This document shows, in pieces, positions 23,565 to 33,402 of a DNA stretch of 64,000 nt (positions are counted from its first letter, which is position 1; every line of letters begins with the position of its first letter). The DNA lies in NCBI GenBank assembly GCA_023935145.1, contig CM043698.1, positions 75,948,501 through 76,012,500 on the forward strand. Direction: 5' to 3'. The notes beneath the pieces are model-generated. The model did not search any database. It worked only from the letters and a program-made list of their open reading frames with translations, and was not told where the DNA came from. This stretch comes from Bretschneidera sinensis. Taxonomy: Eukaryota > Streptophyta > Magnoliopsida > Brassicales > Akaniaceae. Position numbers and translations under genes: made by a program.

Positions 23565-24852
23565 TGTAGCTCGAGGTTTCAACCTAAGAGGAGGGGTGAA
23601 TTGGGTTTTTACAAACTTTTGCGGAATTAATACAAGTTTATAAAAACTAACTAGCAGCAAACAATTAAAGCAAGTAATGTGCTGAATAATAAAGAGTTTA
23701 AGGAAAGAGGATGCAAACACAGTTTATAGTGGTTCGGCAATATCGGATTCGTTCCGACCCTACGTCCACTCTCTTCAAGGAACTCCTTGAAGTAATCCAC
23801 TAAGAAAACTTAGCCGTACAACTTAGCCGGGTGTTGCACAAACCGTACACAAGCAGACTTACGGGTGTTTGCCCAAACCGTCCAAACAACTTACAGGTGT
23901 TGCTTAAACCAACAATCCCCTTCCTCTCGGAAGTTTCCCCTTCCTTTCGGAAGTAAACCCTTTACAATGAAGATGTAAAGTAACAGGTAGAGAGATAGCA
24001 AATAACAGCTTATTACAACAGAAATATATCTCTTTCAAAGTAAAGCTTGAAGAAATGGCTCAATAGGATTATTTCAAAGCTTTTTGTGTTTCAAGAGTAT
24101 AAAAACTTGATTATATGAGATCAACTCTTTTTGAATATGTGCTTCTTCTTTTTTTGAATGCTTTGCTGAGTGGGTTTATATAGCAAACAATTAATATGGC
24201 CGTTTTGGACTTTAATTTGAAAAAGATTTACTTTAAAACGTTCAGATTTGGAGTCCAACGGTCATATTTTTGAACCACCAGTCGACTGGGTCGAGATACC
24301 AGTCGACTGGGTTCACTTGAAAAATACATGTTTTTCAGACCTTCTGGGTATCCAGTCGACTGGTATATATCATCCAGTCGACTGGGGACTTTCTGTCCAA
24401 TTTACCAGTCGACTGGTATATATCATCCAGTCGACTGGATACTTACTGGTCAAAGTACCAGTCGACTGGGTTGTTTGATCCAGTCGACTGGGTTCCTTCT
24501 GACCTTTATACCAGTCGACTGGTATATGTACCCAGTCGACTGGGTTGTCTTCCAACCCAGTTTTTCTTCTGTTTTTCATTTAAAAACATTTTAAAATTAA
24601 TGGTTTTAGAAAAACCATTTGTGTTTGAGCCATTGAACAAGCTAATACAATGTATGAGTGAGACTTACATTGGTTCTAAACCTTAAGACCTATACTAGAT
24701 CTTCAGTCTTCACTTGATACTTGATTTGGTTCGAGTTTTTGCACTTTGTTCCTTGGTTGAATGTGTTTGATCCTTAATACAACTTAGTTTAAACATGTTA
24801 GTTAAATAACAGTTGTGTTTTGCCATCATTAAAATACGGGCGAGGGTCAACA
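23565..24852 (-). repeat. 3' LTR of the young copia (1,288 bp)
   Basis: On the minus strand it begins TGTTGACCCTCGCCCG at 24852 and ends CCTCGAGCTACA at 23565. It is nearly identical to 32692-33977. It contains ten perfect CCAGTCGACTGG palindromes (24278-24543) and a TATA-like CTATATAAACCC on the minus strand near 24173-24184. Confidence 0.96.
24278..24543. promoter_or_regulatory. Phased palindrome array in the 3' LTR of the young copia
   Basis: Ten perfect copies of the 12-bp palindrome CCAGTCGACTGG start at 24278, 24299, 24352, 24374, 24405, 24427, 24458, 24480, 24511 and 24532. Spacings are 21, 53, 22, 31, 22, 31, 22, 31 and 21 bp, which is close to 2, 5 and 3 helical turns. The intervening DNA varies more than the palindromes. 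It lies about 100-370 bp upstream of the TATA-like box in the element's orientation, an enhancer-like position. The function is inferred only from arrangement. Confidence 0.85.
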
Positions 24853-24866
24853 ATCTCCCCCTTTTT
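24853..24866 (-). other. Polypurine tract of the young copia
   Basis: The minus strand reads AAAAAGGGGGAGAT directly before the 3' LTR start TGTTGACC. Confidence 0.92.
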
Positions 24867-25515
24867 GATGATGACAAAACTAATAATGTAAAAACAGTTT
24901 TAAAAACTAAGTGTTAAGATTTTACAAAAATTTGGACAGAGTCTCCTCTGTTTTTCGAGTAAAACCACCCCGTAAACAAGCAAACACAGTTTATATTTCT
25001 TTCAACCAATCTAAAATTAAACTCAACCAATCAATAAACATTTTTACACAGATATGGAGCAATGCTCCCCCTAAATCTATGCATTGGTTGCGTTTTACTT
25101 AGATTTTCTCGTTTTTCTCATTTTTCTCCCCCGTTTTGACAACAGCAACCAAAGGAGGCATAACATAAAAAATAAGCTAATTAGCCAATACAGTCAAATA
25201 GGTTATAAGAACACAAATATGTACACAAAGATGTGGCTTCATTTGAATTTCAGAAGCCTTCCCGGGAAGAACCGGAAGTTTTTCAAGCATATAAGAATTT
25301 TATATCAGATTTAGTGACTAAACAGATATTTAAAACAGTTCTAACATATCACAAATAGTGTAAATAAATACAATAAATATGGTTCATAGTATTACATCAT
25401 CATAGAGAAAAAGTCAATACAAGTAGGGCCTCATAGAGCCATAGCTTAAGAAAAACAAACATGAGATGTCCGTGCTATGTGACAAAAACTGGAAAAGTGC
25501 TAAGAACTGAGAGAC
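24867..25515. other. Untranslated region between ORF3 and the 3' LTR of the young copia
   Basis: About 650 bp without coding signal. Part of it (around 24867-25000, with ggacagagtctcctctgttttt) is matched in the old relative around 47585-47690. This shows it is a conserved 3' part of this copia family. Confidence 0.7.
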
Positions 25516-26772
25516 TCATGGTGCGGGAGAGTCCGAGCTGTCACGAAGAAGTTCCCTAATCTCAGCTAGGGAACCCTCGGTGTGCTCTCGATGTAACTCG
25601 AAGTCATCCCGTAGGTGGTCTATGGAGGAGCTCAGCCTCTGATAATCGGACTGCATGGACTGAAAATCGGACTCCATCGTCATCTGAAGACTCGTGATAG
25701 CTCGTAGGATGTCACCATATCCAGTCTGACCAGTACTCGAGTCACCAATGGGAGGTGCTCGGGTATCTGTCTCCATCTCAGCAGCCGTATCAGCATCCTC
25801 ATCACTGTCACTCGCATCCTCTCGAATCCTTAGGCGCTTTCCGGCCTTAGGATAGAGAAACCCTTCACGAACAGTACATCCCATCTTCTTCAGAGATGAG
25901 ATGTTGATGATATCCGTCAATCCGATATCCTGAGCCTCGGAGGCAGGCAAAGGTACCCGAAAGTGCTGGAGGATGAGTGTAATGAGCATCCCATAAGGAA
26001 GACACCCGGAGTCGTTTGCTTCGCCATTTATCATGTTGGCGAGCAGCAGAGAATATATATTGAAGTGGTGCCCAGATTTTAGGCACCAAATCAATACCGT
26101 ATCTATTTTAGATAGATACCCTCGACTCCCGAGTCTCGGGTGGATGGTCCAACTGACAATCAATTGAAACATTTTTGAGTCGAGGGGCAAGTCACTACAT
26201 GTGTGAAATGTAGTGGGTCTGTACACATAGTTAGGGTCGCCCCTGACTATCCGACAGGCCTCCTCAACTTCAAAGTTGTCTGGCCATCCATCCAGACTCC
26301 ATTGAACCCCCCTTATGGGGATTCTCAGAATGCTCATCAAGAGGTCAGTGTTGACCTCAAACTCCACACCGCTAACTCTGGTTCTGAATCTCAGAGCCAG
26401 AGGACTGGGTTTCACCAAGTTCGCATAGAACTGGTGAATCAGTCGCGGGTAATATTTTTCATGAATACTGACCAGTGGGGTCAGATTTATTGCCTCAAAG
26501 GCTGGTAGAATATCGAAATTACCATGACGAATGGAGTCGAAATCAACGACTCTACCCGTCATGATTTTCTTGTGACGGATTATAGAGTTATACCTCTTAT
26601 GAGCAGCTGGGCTGAAAAACAGAGCCTGCTCCAACTCTGTTCTGGGCTCCTTGCTGGATGACCCTGCTACTCCCTTCCCTTTTGATTCCGAAGCCGAAGG
26701 TTTTGAAGACCTAGGCTTTTTGGGCGCATTAGGTCCACTTGTTGTGAGTTTTATACGGATTTTGTCACTCAT
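25516..26772 (-). CDS. ORF3 of the young copia, plant transposon-type protein, 418 aa, in envelope position
   Basis: The frame is open from an ATG at 26772 to a stop at 25516 and lies downstream of pol on the same strand. Residues 1-45 are basic and Ser/Pro/Lys-rich. Residues 50-300 form a globular part (FFSPAAHKRYNSI, KYYPRLIHQFYANL, HFNIYSLLLANMI) resembling the domain found in many plant gene models called putative plant transposon protein. 310-345 is acidic, and 350-410 is predicted coiled-coil with Leu/Ile heptads. I see no signal peptide or convincing membrane segment, so it does not look like a classical envelope protein although it sits where SIRE elements carry one. A clear relative is split by the hAT in the old copy (40811-41275 and 46306-47171). 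The biochemical role is unknown. Confidence 0.85.
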   Translation of the reverse strand: MSDKIRIKLTTSGPNAPKKPRSSKPSASESKGKGVAGSSSKEPRTELEQALFFSPAAHKRYNSIIRHKKIMTGRVVDFDSIRHGNFDILPAFEAINLTPLVSIHEKYYPRLIHQFYANLVKPSPLALRFRTRVSGVEFEVNTDLLMSILRIPIRGVQWSLDGWPDNFEVEEACRIVRGDPNYVYRPTTFHTCSDLPLDSKMFQLIVSWTIHPRLGSRGYLSKIDTVLIWCLKSGHHFNIYSLLLANMINGEANDSGCLPYGMLITLILQHFRVPLPASEAQDIGLTDIINISSLKKMGCTVREGFLYPKAGKRLRIREDASDSDEDADTAAEMETDTRAPPIGDSSTGQTGYGDILRAITSLQMTMESDFQSMQSDYQRLSSSIDHLRDDFELHREHTEGSLAEIRELLRDSSDSPAP

Positions 26773-27002
26773 TTTCGAGAAATTTGAAGTTTTTTGGAAA
26801 AAGGAAATTTGGTAAAAATGAGAGATTTTAACCGTAGAAAGTTAAAAATCTCTTTAGGAATGAGTAGATCGGTGTGTTTAGAAGGGATTTGGATGGTTTT
26901 TAGATCAAAAAGATGAATTTTTCTAGAGAGAGAAAGCTTGGGCTCTTTGAAAATGGCGTAAAGAGGGCGAAAATGAACAGTCCCTTTTATAAAATCGCGA
27001 TA

Positions 27003-27318
27003 CCAGTCGACTGGGTCCCTTTGAAAAGAAGAACAGTTTCTTTTCCAGTCGACTGGGTAAACATACCAGTCGACTGGGTAAACTGGCAGTGAGTTACCAG
27101 TCGACTTAGCTATTTTTACCAGTCGACTGGAGGACACGGATTTTTCAAAAAAAATGGCTCCAAGCAGGATTTGATCTTATAGACGACTGGAGAAGACTTA
27201 ACAGTCGTATGGAAGTTTTGACAGAGAGTTACCAGTCGACTGGGTCAAAATTACCAGTCGACTGGAAACACAAGCAGAGATTTACCAGTCGACTGGAGAA
27301 CATTTACCAGTCGACTGG
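27003..27318. promoter_or_regulatory. Phased palindrome array between pol and ORF3 of the young copia
   Basis: Perfect CCAGTCGACTGG copies start at 27003, 27045, 27066, 27119, 27232, 27254, 27285 and 27307. A two-base variant lies at 27097, and two degraded copies lie near 27179 and 27201. Spacings are mainly 42, 21, 31, 22 and then 22, 31, 22, 31, 22, the same 22/31 alternation as in the LTRs. It lies 230-550 bp upstream of the ORF3 ATG, so it could act as an internal promoter element for ORF3 or as an RNA structure. Neither is shown by the sequence alone. Confidence 0.85.
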
Positions 27319-27458
27319 ATCCTGAGTAAAATTTCCAGTCCTGAATTTTTAGCACGATTTTGTTTATCTATGACATTTTTGAGTGAAGGGAATAATTAAA
27401 CATGGATTAATACTCTATCACTCAATGTCAAACTTACAAATGATGAAATGAGATGCAA

Positions 27459-30400
27459 TCAAACATTCAATTTATCAAAATCAAGCAATCCCATTAACTT
27501 TCTAATCTTACAAAAACTAGCTTCACTTAAGGGTTTTGTAAGAATATCAGCTATTTGATCTTCTGAAGGTATAAATTCTAATCTTATATCACATTTTTGA
27601 GCATGGCCTCTTAAGAAATGATGTCTAATCTCTATATGCTTGGTTCTAGAGTGCTGAATAGGATTTTTGGTTAGGTTGATGGCACTAGTATTATCACAAA
27701 ATATAGGAATATTTTTGAGACTCATGCCATAGTCTTCTAGTTGTTGTTTCATCCATAGTACTTGGGCACAACAACTGCCAGTTGCTACATATTCCGCCTC
27801 AGCGGTTGATAGTGCAACTGGATTCTGTTTCTTGGAGAACCAAGAAGTTAACATAGCACCTAAGAATTGGCATGTTCCACTTGTGCTTTTTCTATCTAAC
27901 CTACATCCAGCAAAATCAGCATCCGAATATCCTACTAGCTCAAAAGATGATTCTCTAGAATACCATAATCCTATGGTCTGGGTCCCTTGTAGATATCTAA
28001 GGATTCTTTTTACTGCAACTATATGTGATTCCTTAGGATTAGATTGAAATCTAGCACACATGCATACACTGAACATTATATCAGGTCTACTTGCAGTCAA
28101 GTACAGTAAAGCACCTATCATGCTTCTATAATATTTAGAATCTACAGTTTTACCTCCTTCATCAAGATCAAGTTTGGTGGTTGTGCTCATAGGTGTTCCA
28201 ATTGGCTTTGAGCTTTCCATCCCGAACCTCTTTAGTAGATCTTTGACGTACTTTTGTTGATTGATGAAGATACCTCCTTTTAGTTGCTTGATTTGCAGTC
28301 CAAGGAAGTAGGTAAGTTCTCCCATCATGCTCATTTCAAATTCACCTTGCATGCACTTTGCAAACTCTTGACACATAGATTCATTAGTAGCACCAAATAT
28401 AATATCATCAACATATATTTGAACTATCAAAGTGTCATTTTTGTGAGTTTTTGTGAAGAGAGTTGTATCTATTCTTCCTCTTACAAAATCATTATTAATT
28501 AAAAATTTGCTTAGTCTTTCGTACCATGCCCTTGGAGCTTGCTTCAGCCCATATAAAGCCTTAGAAAGCTTGTAGACATGATTTGGAAGACTAGGGTTTT
28601 CAAAACCAAGAGGTTGTTCAACATAAACCTCTTCTTCTATAAAGCCATTTAAAAATGCACTTTTCACATCCATTTGAAATAGCTTGAATTTATTAAAGCA
28701 TGCAAAGGCTAATAACATTCGAATAGCCTCTAATCTAGCTACGGGAGCATAGGTTTCATCAAAATCTATTCCTTCCTCTTGGTTATATCCCTTAGCAACT
28801 AGCCTAGCCTTATTTCTAGTTACTATACCATTTTCATCCATTTTATTTCTATATACCCATTTAGTTCCAATAATTGAATGATCTTTAGGTCTTGGAACTA
28901 GTTCCCAAACATTGTTTCTCTCAAATTGATTTATCTCTTCCTGCATTGCAATTATCCAATCATTATCTTTTTCAGCTTCTATAAATGTCTTAGGTTCTAC
29001 TTGAGACAAATAAGCTACAAAATTGCAAATATTTCTAATGGAAGAGCGAGTTCTTACCCCTTGTGAAGGATCACCAATTACTTGATCAATTGGATGATGA
29101 TTTATATACCTCCAATCCTTAGGTAGATTTTCCTCTTGTTGACTTGAGGATGGTTGGTCCAACTTTGGAGTTGCCATCCCTTCATTTGTTTGAGAAGAAC
29201 TCACTTTTAGGTCAACAATGGAAGTAGAAGTTTCCATTCTTGGAATAAAATCTGCATCATCTTTAAAGGAAACCTCTCCACTACTCATTGGGTTAGATTC
29301 ATCAATAGTTACATGCACAGATTCTTCTACTACTAGAGTTCTCTTATTGAAAACTCTATAAGCCTTACTAGTAGTAGAATATCCTAAAAATATCCCTTCA
29401 TCGGTCTTGGAATCAAATTTACCAAAGTTAGTTTTATTGTTATTTAAGATGAAGCACTTACTACCAAAGGCACGAAAATAGGAAATATTGGGCTTTCTCC
29501 CTTTCCATAGTTCATAAGGAGTTTTATCAAGCAGGGGCCTTATCAAAATTCTATTTAAAATATAGCAAGAAGTATTCACGGCTTCAGCCCAAAAATATTT
29601 TGGCAAATTATTTTCACAAAGCATTGTTCTTGAAAATTCTTCTAGAACTCTATTTTTCCTCTCAACAACTCCATTTTGTTGAGGAGTTCTAGGAGCTGAA
29701 AAGTTGTGATTAATTCCATTTTCATCACAAAATTTTGAAAAGCTTTGATTTTCAAATTCTTTGCCATGATCACTTCTTATGCTTGAAATACAAATTCCTT
29801 TTTCATTTTGTACCTTTTTGCAAAACTTTTCAAATCCTTTGAAAGCTTTATCCTTATAAGCAATAAAAATAACAAAGGTATATCTTGAATAGTCATCAAC
29901 AATAACAAGAGCATATTGATGGCCACCTAGACTAATGGTACTAATTGGACCAAATAAGTCCATATGCAAAAGTTCCAAAGGTCTAGTAGTTGAGACAACA
30001 TTTTTTGCTTTGAAAGATATCCTAGATTGTTTTCCCATTTGACAAGCATTGCAAATTTTGTTTTTCTCAAAATTGATTTTAGGAAGACCAATAACTAAAT
30101 CTTTTCTTGAAACAATTTTTAGCAAATTCATGTTTACATGACCAAGCCTTCTATGCCACAGCCATTGATTTTCACTAAAAGCAGGAAAAAATTTTTCATT
30201 ATTGGAATGTAAGGATTTCAAATCAACTATATAGACATTTTCATGTCTATGGCCAATGAATTTGATCTTGTTGCTCTTGATGTCTATAACTAGACAATGA
30301 GAGGTTTCAAATGTGACTTTATATCCTTTGTCACATAATTGACTAATGCTAAGTAAATTTGGCTTTAAGCCTTGTACTAGCAATACATTATCTAAAGTTG

Positions 30401-30581
30401 AGAAATCATTACCGACTTTTCCATGCCCTATGATCTTTATTTTAGTATTGTCTCCAATGGTCACAAGTCCACCATCTCTTAGAGTTAGCTCCTTGAATAC
30501 GCTTTTATCACCGGTCATATGCTTCGAGCAACCGCTATCAAGGTACCAACAGTTACCTTTCTCCTTGGTGTGAAGGCAAAT
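27459..30581 (-). CDS. pol: pol of the young copia: protease, integrase, RT, RNase H
   Basis: The frame is open from the codon after the gag UAG (30581) to 27459. The first Met is at 30518, but the protease active site DSG (about 30531-30539) lies upstream of it, so translation probably enters from gag. Counting from that Met: integrase zinc domain H122, H127, C156, C159; catalytic D187, D250 and E286, with the D-35-E spacing of integrases; RT D617 and YVDD at 702-705; RNase H D866, E907/E909 and D942; and the usual C-terminal copia words ([17 protein letters not shown]). It processes the polyprotein, copies the RNA and inserts the cDNA. No inactivating change is visible. Confidence 0.95.
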   Translation of the reverse strand: MCLHTKEKGNCWYLDSGCSKHMTGDKSVFKELTLRDGGLVTIGDNTKIKIIGHGKVGNDFSTLDNVLLVQGLKPNLLSISQLCDKGYKVTFETSHCLVIDIKSNKIKFIGHRHENVYIVDLKSLHSNNEKFFPAFSENQWLWHRRLGHVNMNLLKIVSRKDLVIGLPKINFEKNKICNACQMGKQSRISFKAKNVVSTTRPLELLHMDLFGPISTISLGGHQYALVIVDDYSRYTFVIFIAYKDKAFKGFEKFCKKVQNEKGICISSIRSDHGKEFENQSFSKFCDENGINHNFSAPRTPQQNGVVERKNRVLEEFSRTMLCENNLPKYFWAEAVNTSCYILNRILIRPLLDKTPYELWKGRKPNISYFRAFGSKCFILNNNKTNFGKFDSKTDEGIFLGYSTTSKAYRVFNKRTLVVEESVHVTIDESNPMSSGEVSFKDDADFIPRMETSTSIVDLKVSSSQTNEGMATPKLDQPSSSQQEENLPKDWRYINHHPIDQVIGDPSQGVRTRSSIRNICNFVAYLSQVEPKTFIEAEKDNDWIIAMQEEINQFERNNVWELVPRPKDHSIIGTKWVYRNKMDENGIVTRNKARLVAKGYNQEEGIDFDETYAPVARLEAIRMLLAFACFNKFKLFQMDVKSAFLNGFIEEEVYVEQPLGFENPSLPNHVYKLSKALYGLKQAPRAWYERLSKFLINNDFVRGRIDTTLFTKTHKNDTLIVQIYVDDIIFGATNESMCQEFAKCMQGEFEMSMMGELTYFLGLQIKQLKGGIFINQQKYVKDLLKRFGMESSKPIGTPMSTTTKLDLDEGGKTVDSKYYRSMIGALLYLTASRPDIMFSVCMCARFQSNPKESHIVAVKRILRYLQGTQTIGLWYSRESSFELVGYSDADFAGCRLDRKSTSGTCQFLGAMLTSWFSKKQNPVALSTAEAEYVATGSCCAQVLWMKQQLEDYGMSLKNIPIFCDNTSAINLTKNPIQHSRTKHIEIRHHFLRGHAQKCDIRLEFIPSEDQIADILTKPLSEASFCKIRKLMGLLDFDKLNV

Positions 30582-30584
30582 CTA
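30582..30584 (-). promoter_or_regulatory. In-frame UAG between gag and pol of the young copia (candidate readthrough site)
   Basis: The coding strand reads GTG ATG TAG ATT TGC CTT. Pol continues in the same frame for 21 codons before the first Met. The DSG protease site is at codons 15-17 after the stop. The old relative has the same VM-UAG-ICLH arrangement at 37109-37123. Suppression of the UAG is inferred. It does not match the tobamovirus-type UAG-CAR-YYA context. Confidence 0.65.
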
Positions 30585-32636
30585 CATCACACAAGGATAT
30601 ACGATAGCATTTTTAGGTACCCAAAATTTCTTGGGTCCTTTGGGGTTAGTCCTTGAAAATACGGTTCCTTTTGGGACCCATACTTTCTTAACAATATATG
30701 GTGCTCTATAAACATGTTGATGATGCACAAGCCTAGCATTATAGTCATAGAAATTTCTAGGAAATTTTAAATGTGCATTCATATAATCCTTAGGATGATA
30801 GTTCCTAGGATACATGATTCTATGGTAAGGGGTATGAAAATGCATGTCATTTCCAGAAAATGAACGATGATGCATTCTAGGATACATGCTAGCATATGTA
30901 TGCAAGTTATTTCTAGAATAGCCATGATGGTGATTCCTAGGATGAGCAGAATGCATTCTTTGATTATACACATTGTTCCTAGAAAGAGCATGATGATTAT
31001 TTCTAGGGTGTGTATGAGCATTTCTAGAATGAGCATACAAATAAGCATGAGTATTTTTAGGATGCTTCAATTTAGTATGATCATTTAAGTTTCTAGATTT
31101 CCTCGGATTTATCAAGGGAGTGCTTTCAACAAGGTTAGGAGCTTTTGAAGTAGAAGCTCCATCTACATAAGAGGCTTTCATGAATAAGCTCTCTTTTGTT
31201 TTTTGTTTTCCCAATGGAGAATATCCTACACCAGATTTTCCTCCACTTAATCTTTGGGAAGAAAGCACTTCATCAAGTTTTTCTTTACCAAGCATAAGTC
31301 TAGACACAGTGCTGTTTAATTCAGAAATTTTATTTTTCAAATTCTCATTTTCATCTTTAAGAAAATCTTGAGACGAATTATACAGTAAAGATGATAATTT
31401 TTCTTTTTCTTCTCTAAGAACTATCATTTCTTTAGAAAGAGATGATACTTCTTTCTTAAGAACAGAATTTCTAGAATCAAATTTCTTTAATTCTTCATGC
31501 ATTTCATTTATGACTTCTAGTAATTCTTCACTACTAGTAACAATATTATTTTTTGAAGAGGGAGAAGATGTTACCTCACTTTCATCATCGATTGCCATTA
31601 AACAAAGGTTGGCAATCTCTTCGTATCCAATTTCTTTGTCTGATGACTCATCTTCTTTGTCATCACTCCAGGTAGTTGCTACCATAGCTTTCTTCTTGAA
31701 GCCCTTGTATGGTTTGCTTGAAACCGGACAATCAGCTTTTATATGTCCTGGCTTCTTGCAGCCATAGCACATAAGTGGTTCCCTTTTTGAGGTGGGATCC
31801 TTTGAGTAAGGTTTCTTGCTTTTCTTCAAGAACCTATGGAATCGTCTGGTGATTAAAGCCATTTCACCATCTTCTTCACTGCTCTCTGCTTCTTGTTCTA
31901 ATTCCTTTTCTTTGTTGCTCGTAGAAGCTTTGAGAGCAATTTGCTTTTTCTTCTTCTCATCATCATTGACGATGGGAGTCATTTCTTCCATCTCGTATGT
32001 CAATAATGACCCAAGCAGCGTCTCAACATCAAGCTTGTCAAGATTTTTGGCCTCTTGAATGGCTGTCCTCTTTGGTTTCCATTCTGGTGGCAGAGATCTC
32101 AAGATTTTTCTGGTTAGTTCAACTTCCTCAATATTCTTGCCAAGCAATTTTAAACCATTTATAATAGTAGTAAATCGTGAGTGCATTTCAGAAATGGTTT
32201 CGTTAGGAGACATCTTAAAAGATTCATATTCAGAAATTAGCATGTAAATCTTAGACTTTTTTACTTCACTTGTTCCTTCATATGTGACTTGCAATTTGTC
32301 CCATATTTCTTTAGCAGAAACACATGCAGATATTTTGTTGTATTCAGAAATATCTAATGCACAATGTAGCATGCTTGTTGCTCTGCTATTGAGAGACATC
32401 GTTCTACAATCCTCGTCAGTAAACTCAGTTTTGAGTTTAGGCATTGTATGAAGAGTCTCTCCAATAACTATTTCTTTTGAGGGAATTTTAGGTCCCTCTT
32501 CTATAATTCTCCATAGATTGTAATCTTGTCCTTCGACGAATATTTTCATTCTATTTTTCCAATAGTTATAATTTGAGCCATTGAACAATGGTGGTCTAGT
32601 ATAAGAGTGTCCTTCAGAGTAGCTATTTGCTGCCAT
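30582..32636 (-). CDS. gag: gag of the young copia, 684 aa
   Basis: The start is ATG at 32636, 41 bp beyond the priming site, and the frame ends at a UAG at 30582-30584. Residues 15-48 (RPPLFNGSNYNYWKNRM) and 95-220 (UBN2-type copia capsid region) identify it. A zinc knuckle C-X2-C-X4-H-X4-C lies at 290-303. A Lys/Glu-rich coiled-coil covers about 368-460. Residues 525-630 form an unusual His/Tyr/Arg/Asn-rich tract with repeated (S/P)RN. It assembles the particle and binds the RNA. It is longer than most copia gag proteins but in the SIRE range. The stop is followed in the same frame by pol. Confidence 0.95.
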   Translation of the reverse strand: MAANSYSEGHSYTRPPLFNGSNYNYWKNRMKIFVEGQDYNLWRIIEEGPKIPSKEIVIGETLHTMPKLKTEFTDEDCRTMSLNSRATSMLHCALDISEYNKISACVSAKEIWDKLQVTYEGTSEVKKSKIYMLISEYESFKMSPNETISEMHSRFTTIINGLKLLGKNIEEVELTRKILRSLPPEWKPKRTAIQEAKNLDKLDVETLLGSLLTYEMEEMTPIVNDDEKKKKQIALKASTSNKEKELEQEAESSEEDGEMALITRRFHRFLKKSKKPYSKDPTSKREPLMCYGCKKPGHIKADCPVSSKPYKGFKKKAMVATTWSDDKEDESSDKEIGYEEIANLCLMAIDDESEVTSSPSSKNNIVTSSEELLEVINEMHEELKKFDSRNSVLKKEVSSLSKEMIVLREEKEKLSSLLYNSSQDFLKDENENLKNKISELNSTVSRLMLGKEKLDEVLSSQRLSGGKSGVGYSPLGKQKTKESLFMKASYVDGASTSKAPNLVESTPLINPRKSRNLNDHTKLKHPKNTHAYLYAHSRNAHTHPRNNHHALSRNNVYNQRMHSAHPRNHHHGYSRNNLHTYASMYPRMHHRSFSGNDMHFHTPYHRIMYPRNYHPKDYMNAHLKFPRNFYDYNARLVHHQHVYRAPYIVKKVWVPKGTVFSRTNPKGPKKFWVPKNAIVYPCVM

Positions 32637-32677
32637 TGGATCAACTCTAGGAATTTAAGCCTTTTAATGAGAACGAA

Positions 32678-32689
32678 GCTCTGATACCA
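32678..32689 (-). other. Primer binding site of the young copia
   Basis: The minus strand reads TGGTATCAGAGC, two bases inside the 5' LTR edge at 32692. It is a perfect initiator Met-tRNA match. Confidence 0.96.
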
Positions 32690-33295
32690 ATTGTAGCTCG
32701 AGGTTTCAACCCAAGAGGGGGTGAATTGGGTTTTTACAAACTTTTGCGGAATTAATACAAGTTTATAAAAACTAACTAGCAGCAAACAATTAAAGCAAGT
32801 AATGTGCTGAATAATAAAGAGTTTAAGGAAAGAGGATGCAAACACAGTTTATAGTGGTTCGGCAATATCGGATTCGTTCCGACCCTACGTCCACTCTCTT
32901 CAAGGAACTCCTTGAAGTAATCCACTAAGAAAACTTAGCCATACAACTTAGCCGGGTGTTGCACAAACCGTACACAAGCAGACTTACGGGTGTTTGCCCA
33001 AACCGTCCAAACAACTTACAGGTGTTGCTTAAACCAACAATCCCCTTCCTCTCGGAAGTTTCCCCTTCCTTTCGGAAGTAAACCCTTTACAATGAAGATG
33101 TAAAGTAACAGGTAGAGAGATAGCAAATAACAGCTTATTACAACAGAAATATCTCTCTTTCAAAGTAAAGCTTGAAGAAATGGCTCAATAGGATTATTTC
33201 AAAGCTTTTTGTGTTTCAAGAGTATAAAAACTTGATTATATGAGATCAACTCTTTTTGAATATGTGCTTCTTCTTTTTTTGAATGCTTTGCTGAG

Positions 33296-33309
33296 TGGGT
33301 TTATATAGC
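33296..33309 (-). promoter_or_regulatory. TATA-like promoter box in the 5' LTR of the young copia
   Basis: The minus strand reads TTGCTATATAAACCC, which is followed downstream by a short leader toward the priming site. The palindrome array 33403-33668 lies about 95 bp upstream and beyond. Confidence 0.65.
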
Positions 33310-33402
33310 AAACAATTAATATGGCCGTTTTGGACTTTAATTTGAAAAAGATTTACTTTAAAACGTTCAGATTTGGAGTCCAACGGTCATATTTTTGAAC
33401 CA

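Noticed and set aside
24278..24543. Regular short repeats that could be read as a CRISPR-like array
   Set aside because: The repeat is only 12 bp, perfectly palindromic and inside a plant LTR with 9-41 bp gaps. There are no cas genes and the genome is eukaryotic.
24248..24686. Several overlapping frames with repeated PVDW, STG or SRL peptides
   Set aside because: They are the translation of the palindrome array in all frames and occur in the non-coding LTR U3. They are not proteins.
25516..26772. Naming ORF3 an envelope protein
   Set aside because: The position fits SIRE envelope-like ORFs, but I see no signal peptide, membrane span or fusion segment, and the sequence resembles the plant transposon protein domain.
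26769..27137. Open frame between ORF3 and pol on the minus strand
   Set aside because: It is built from the palindrome array and the ORF3 leader, with no recognisable domain and no counterpart in the old copy.
30779..31088. Frames on both strands rich in Met, Ile and Leu or His within the gag region
   Set aside because: They are out-of-frame readings of the repetitive Arg-Asn tract of gag.
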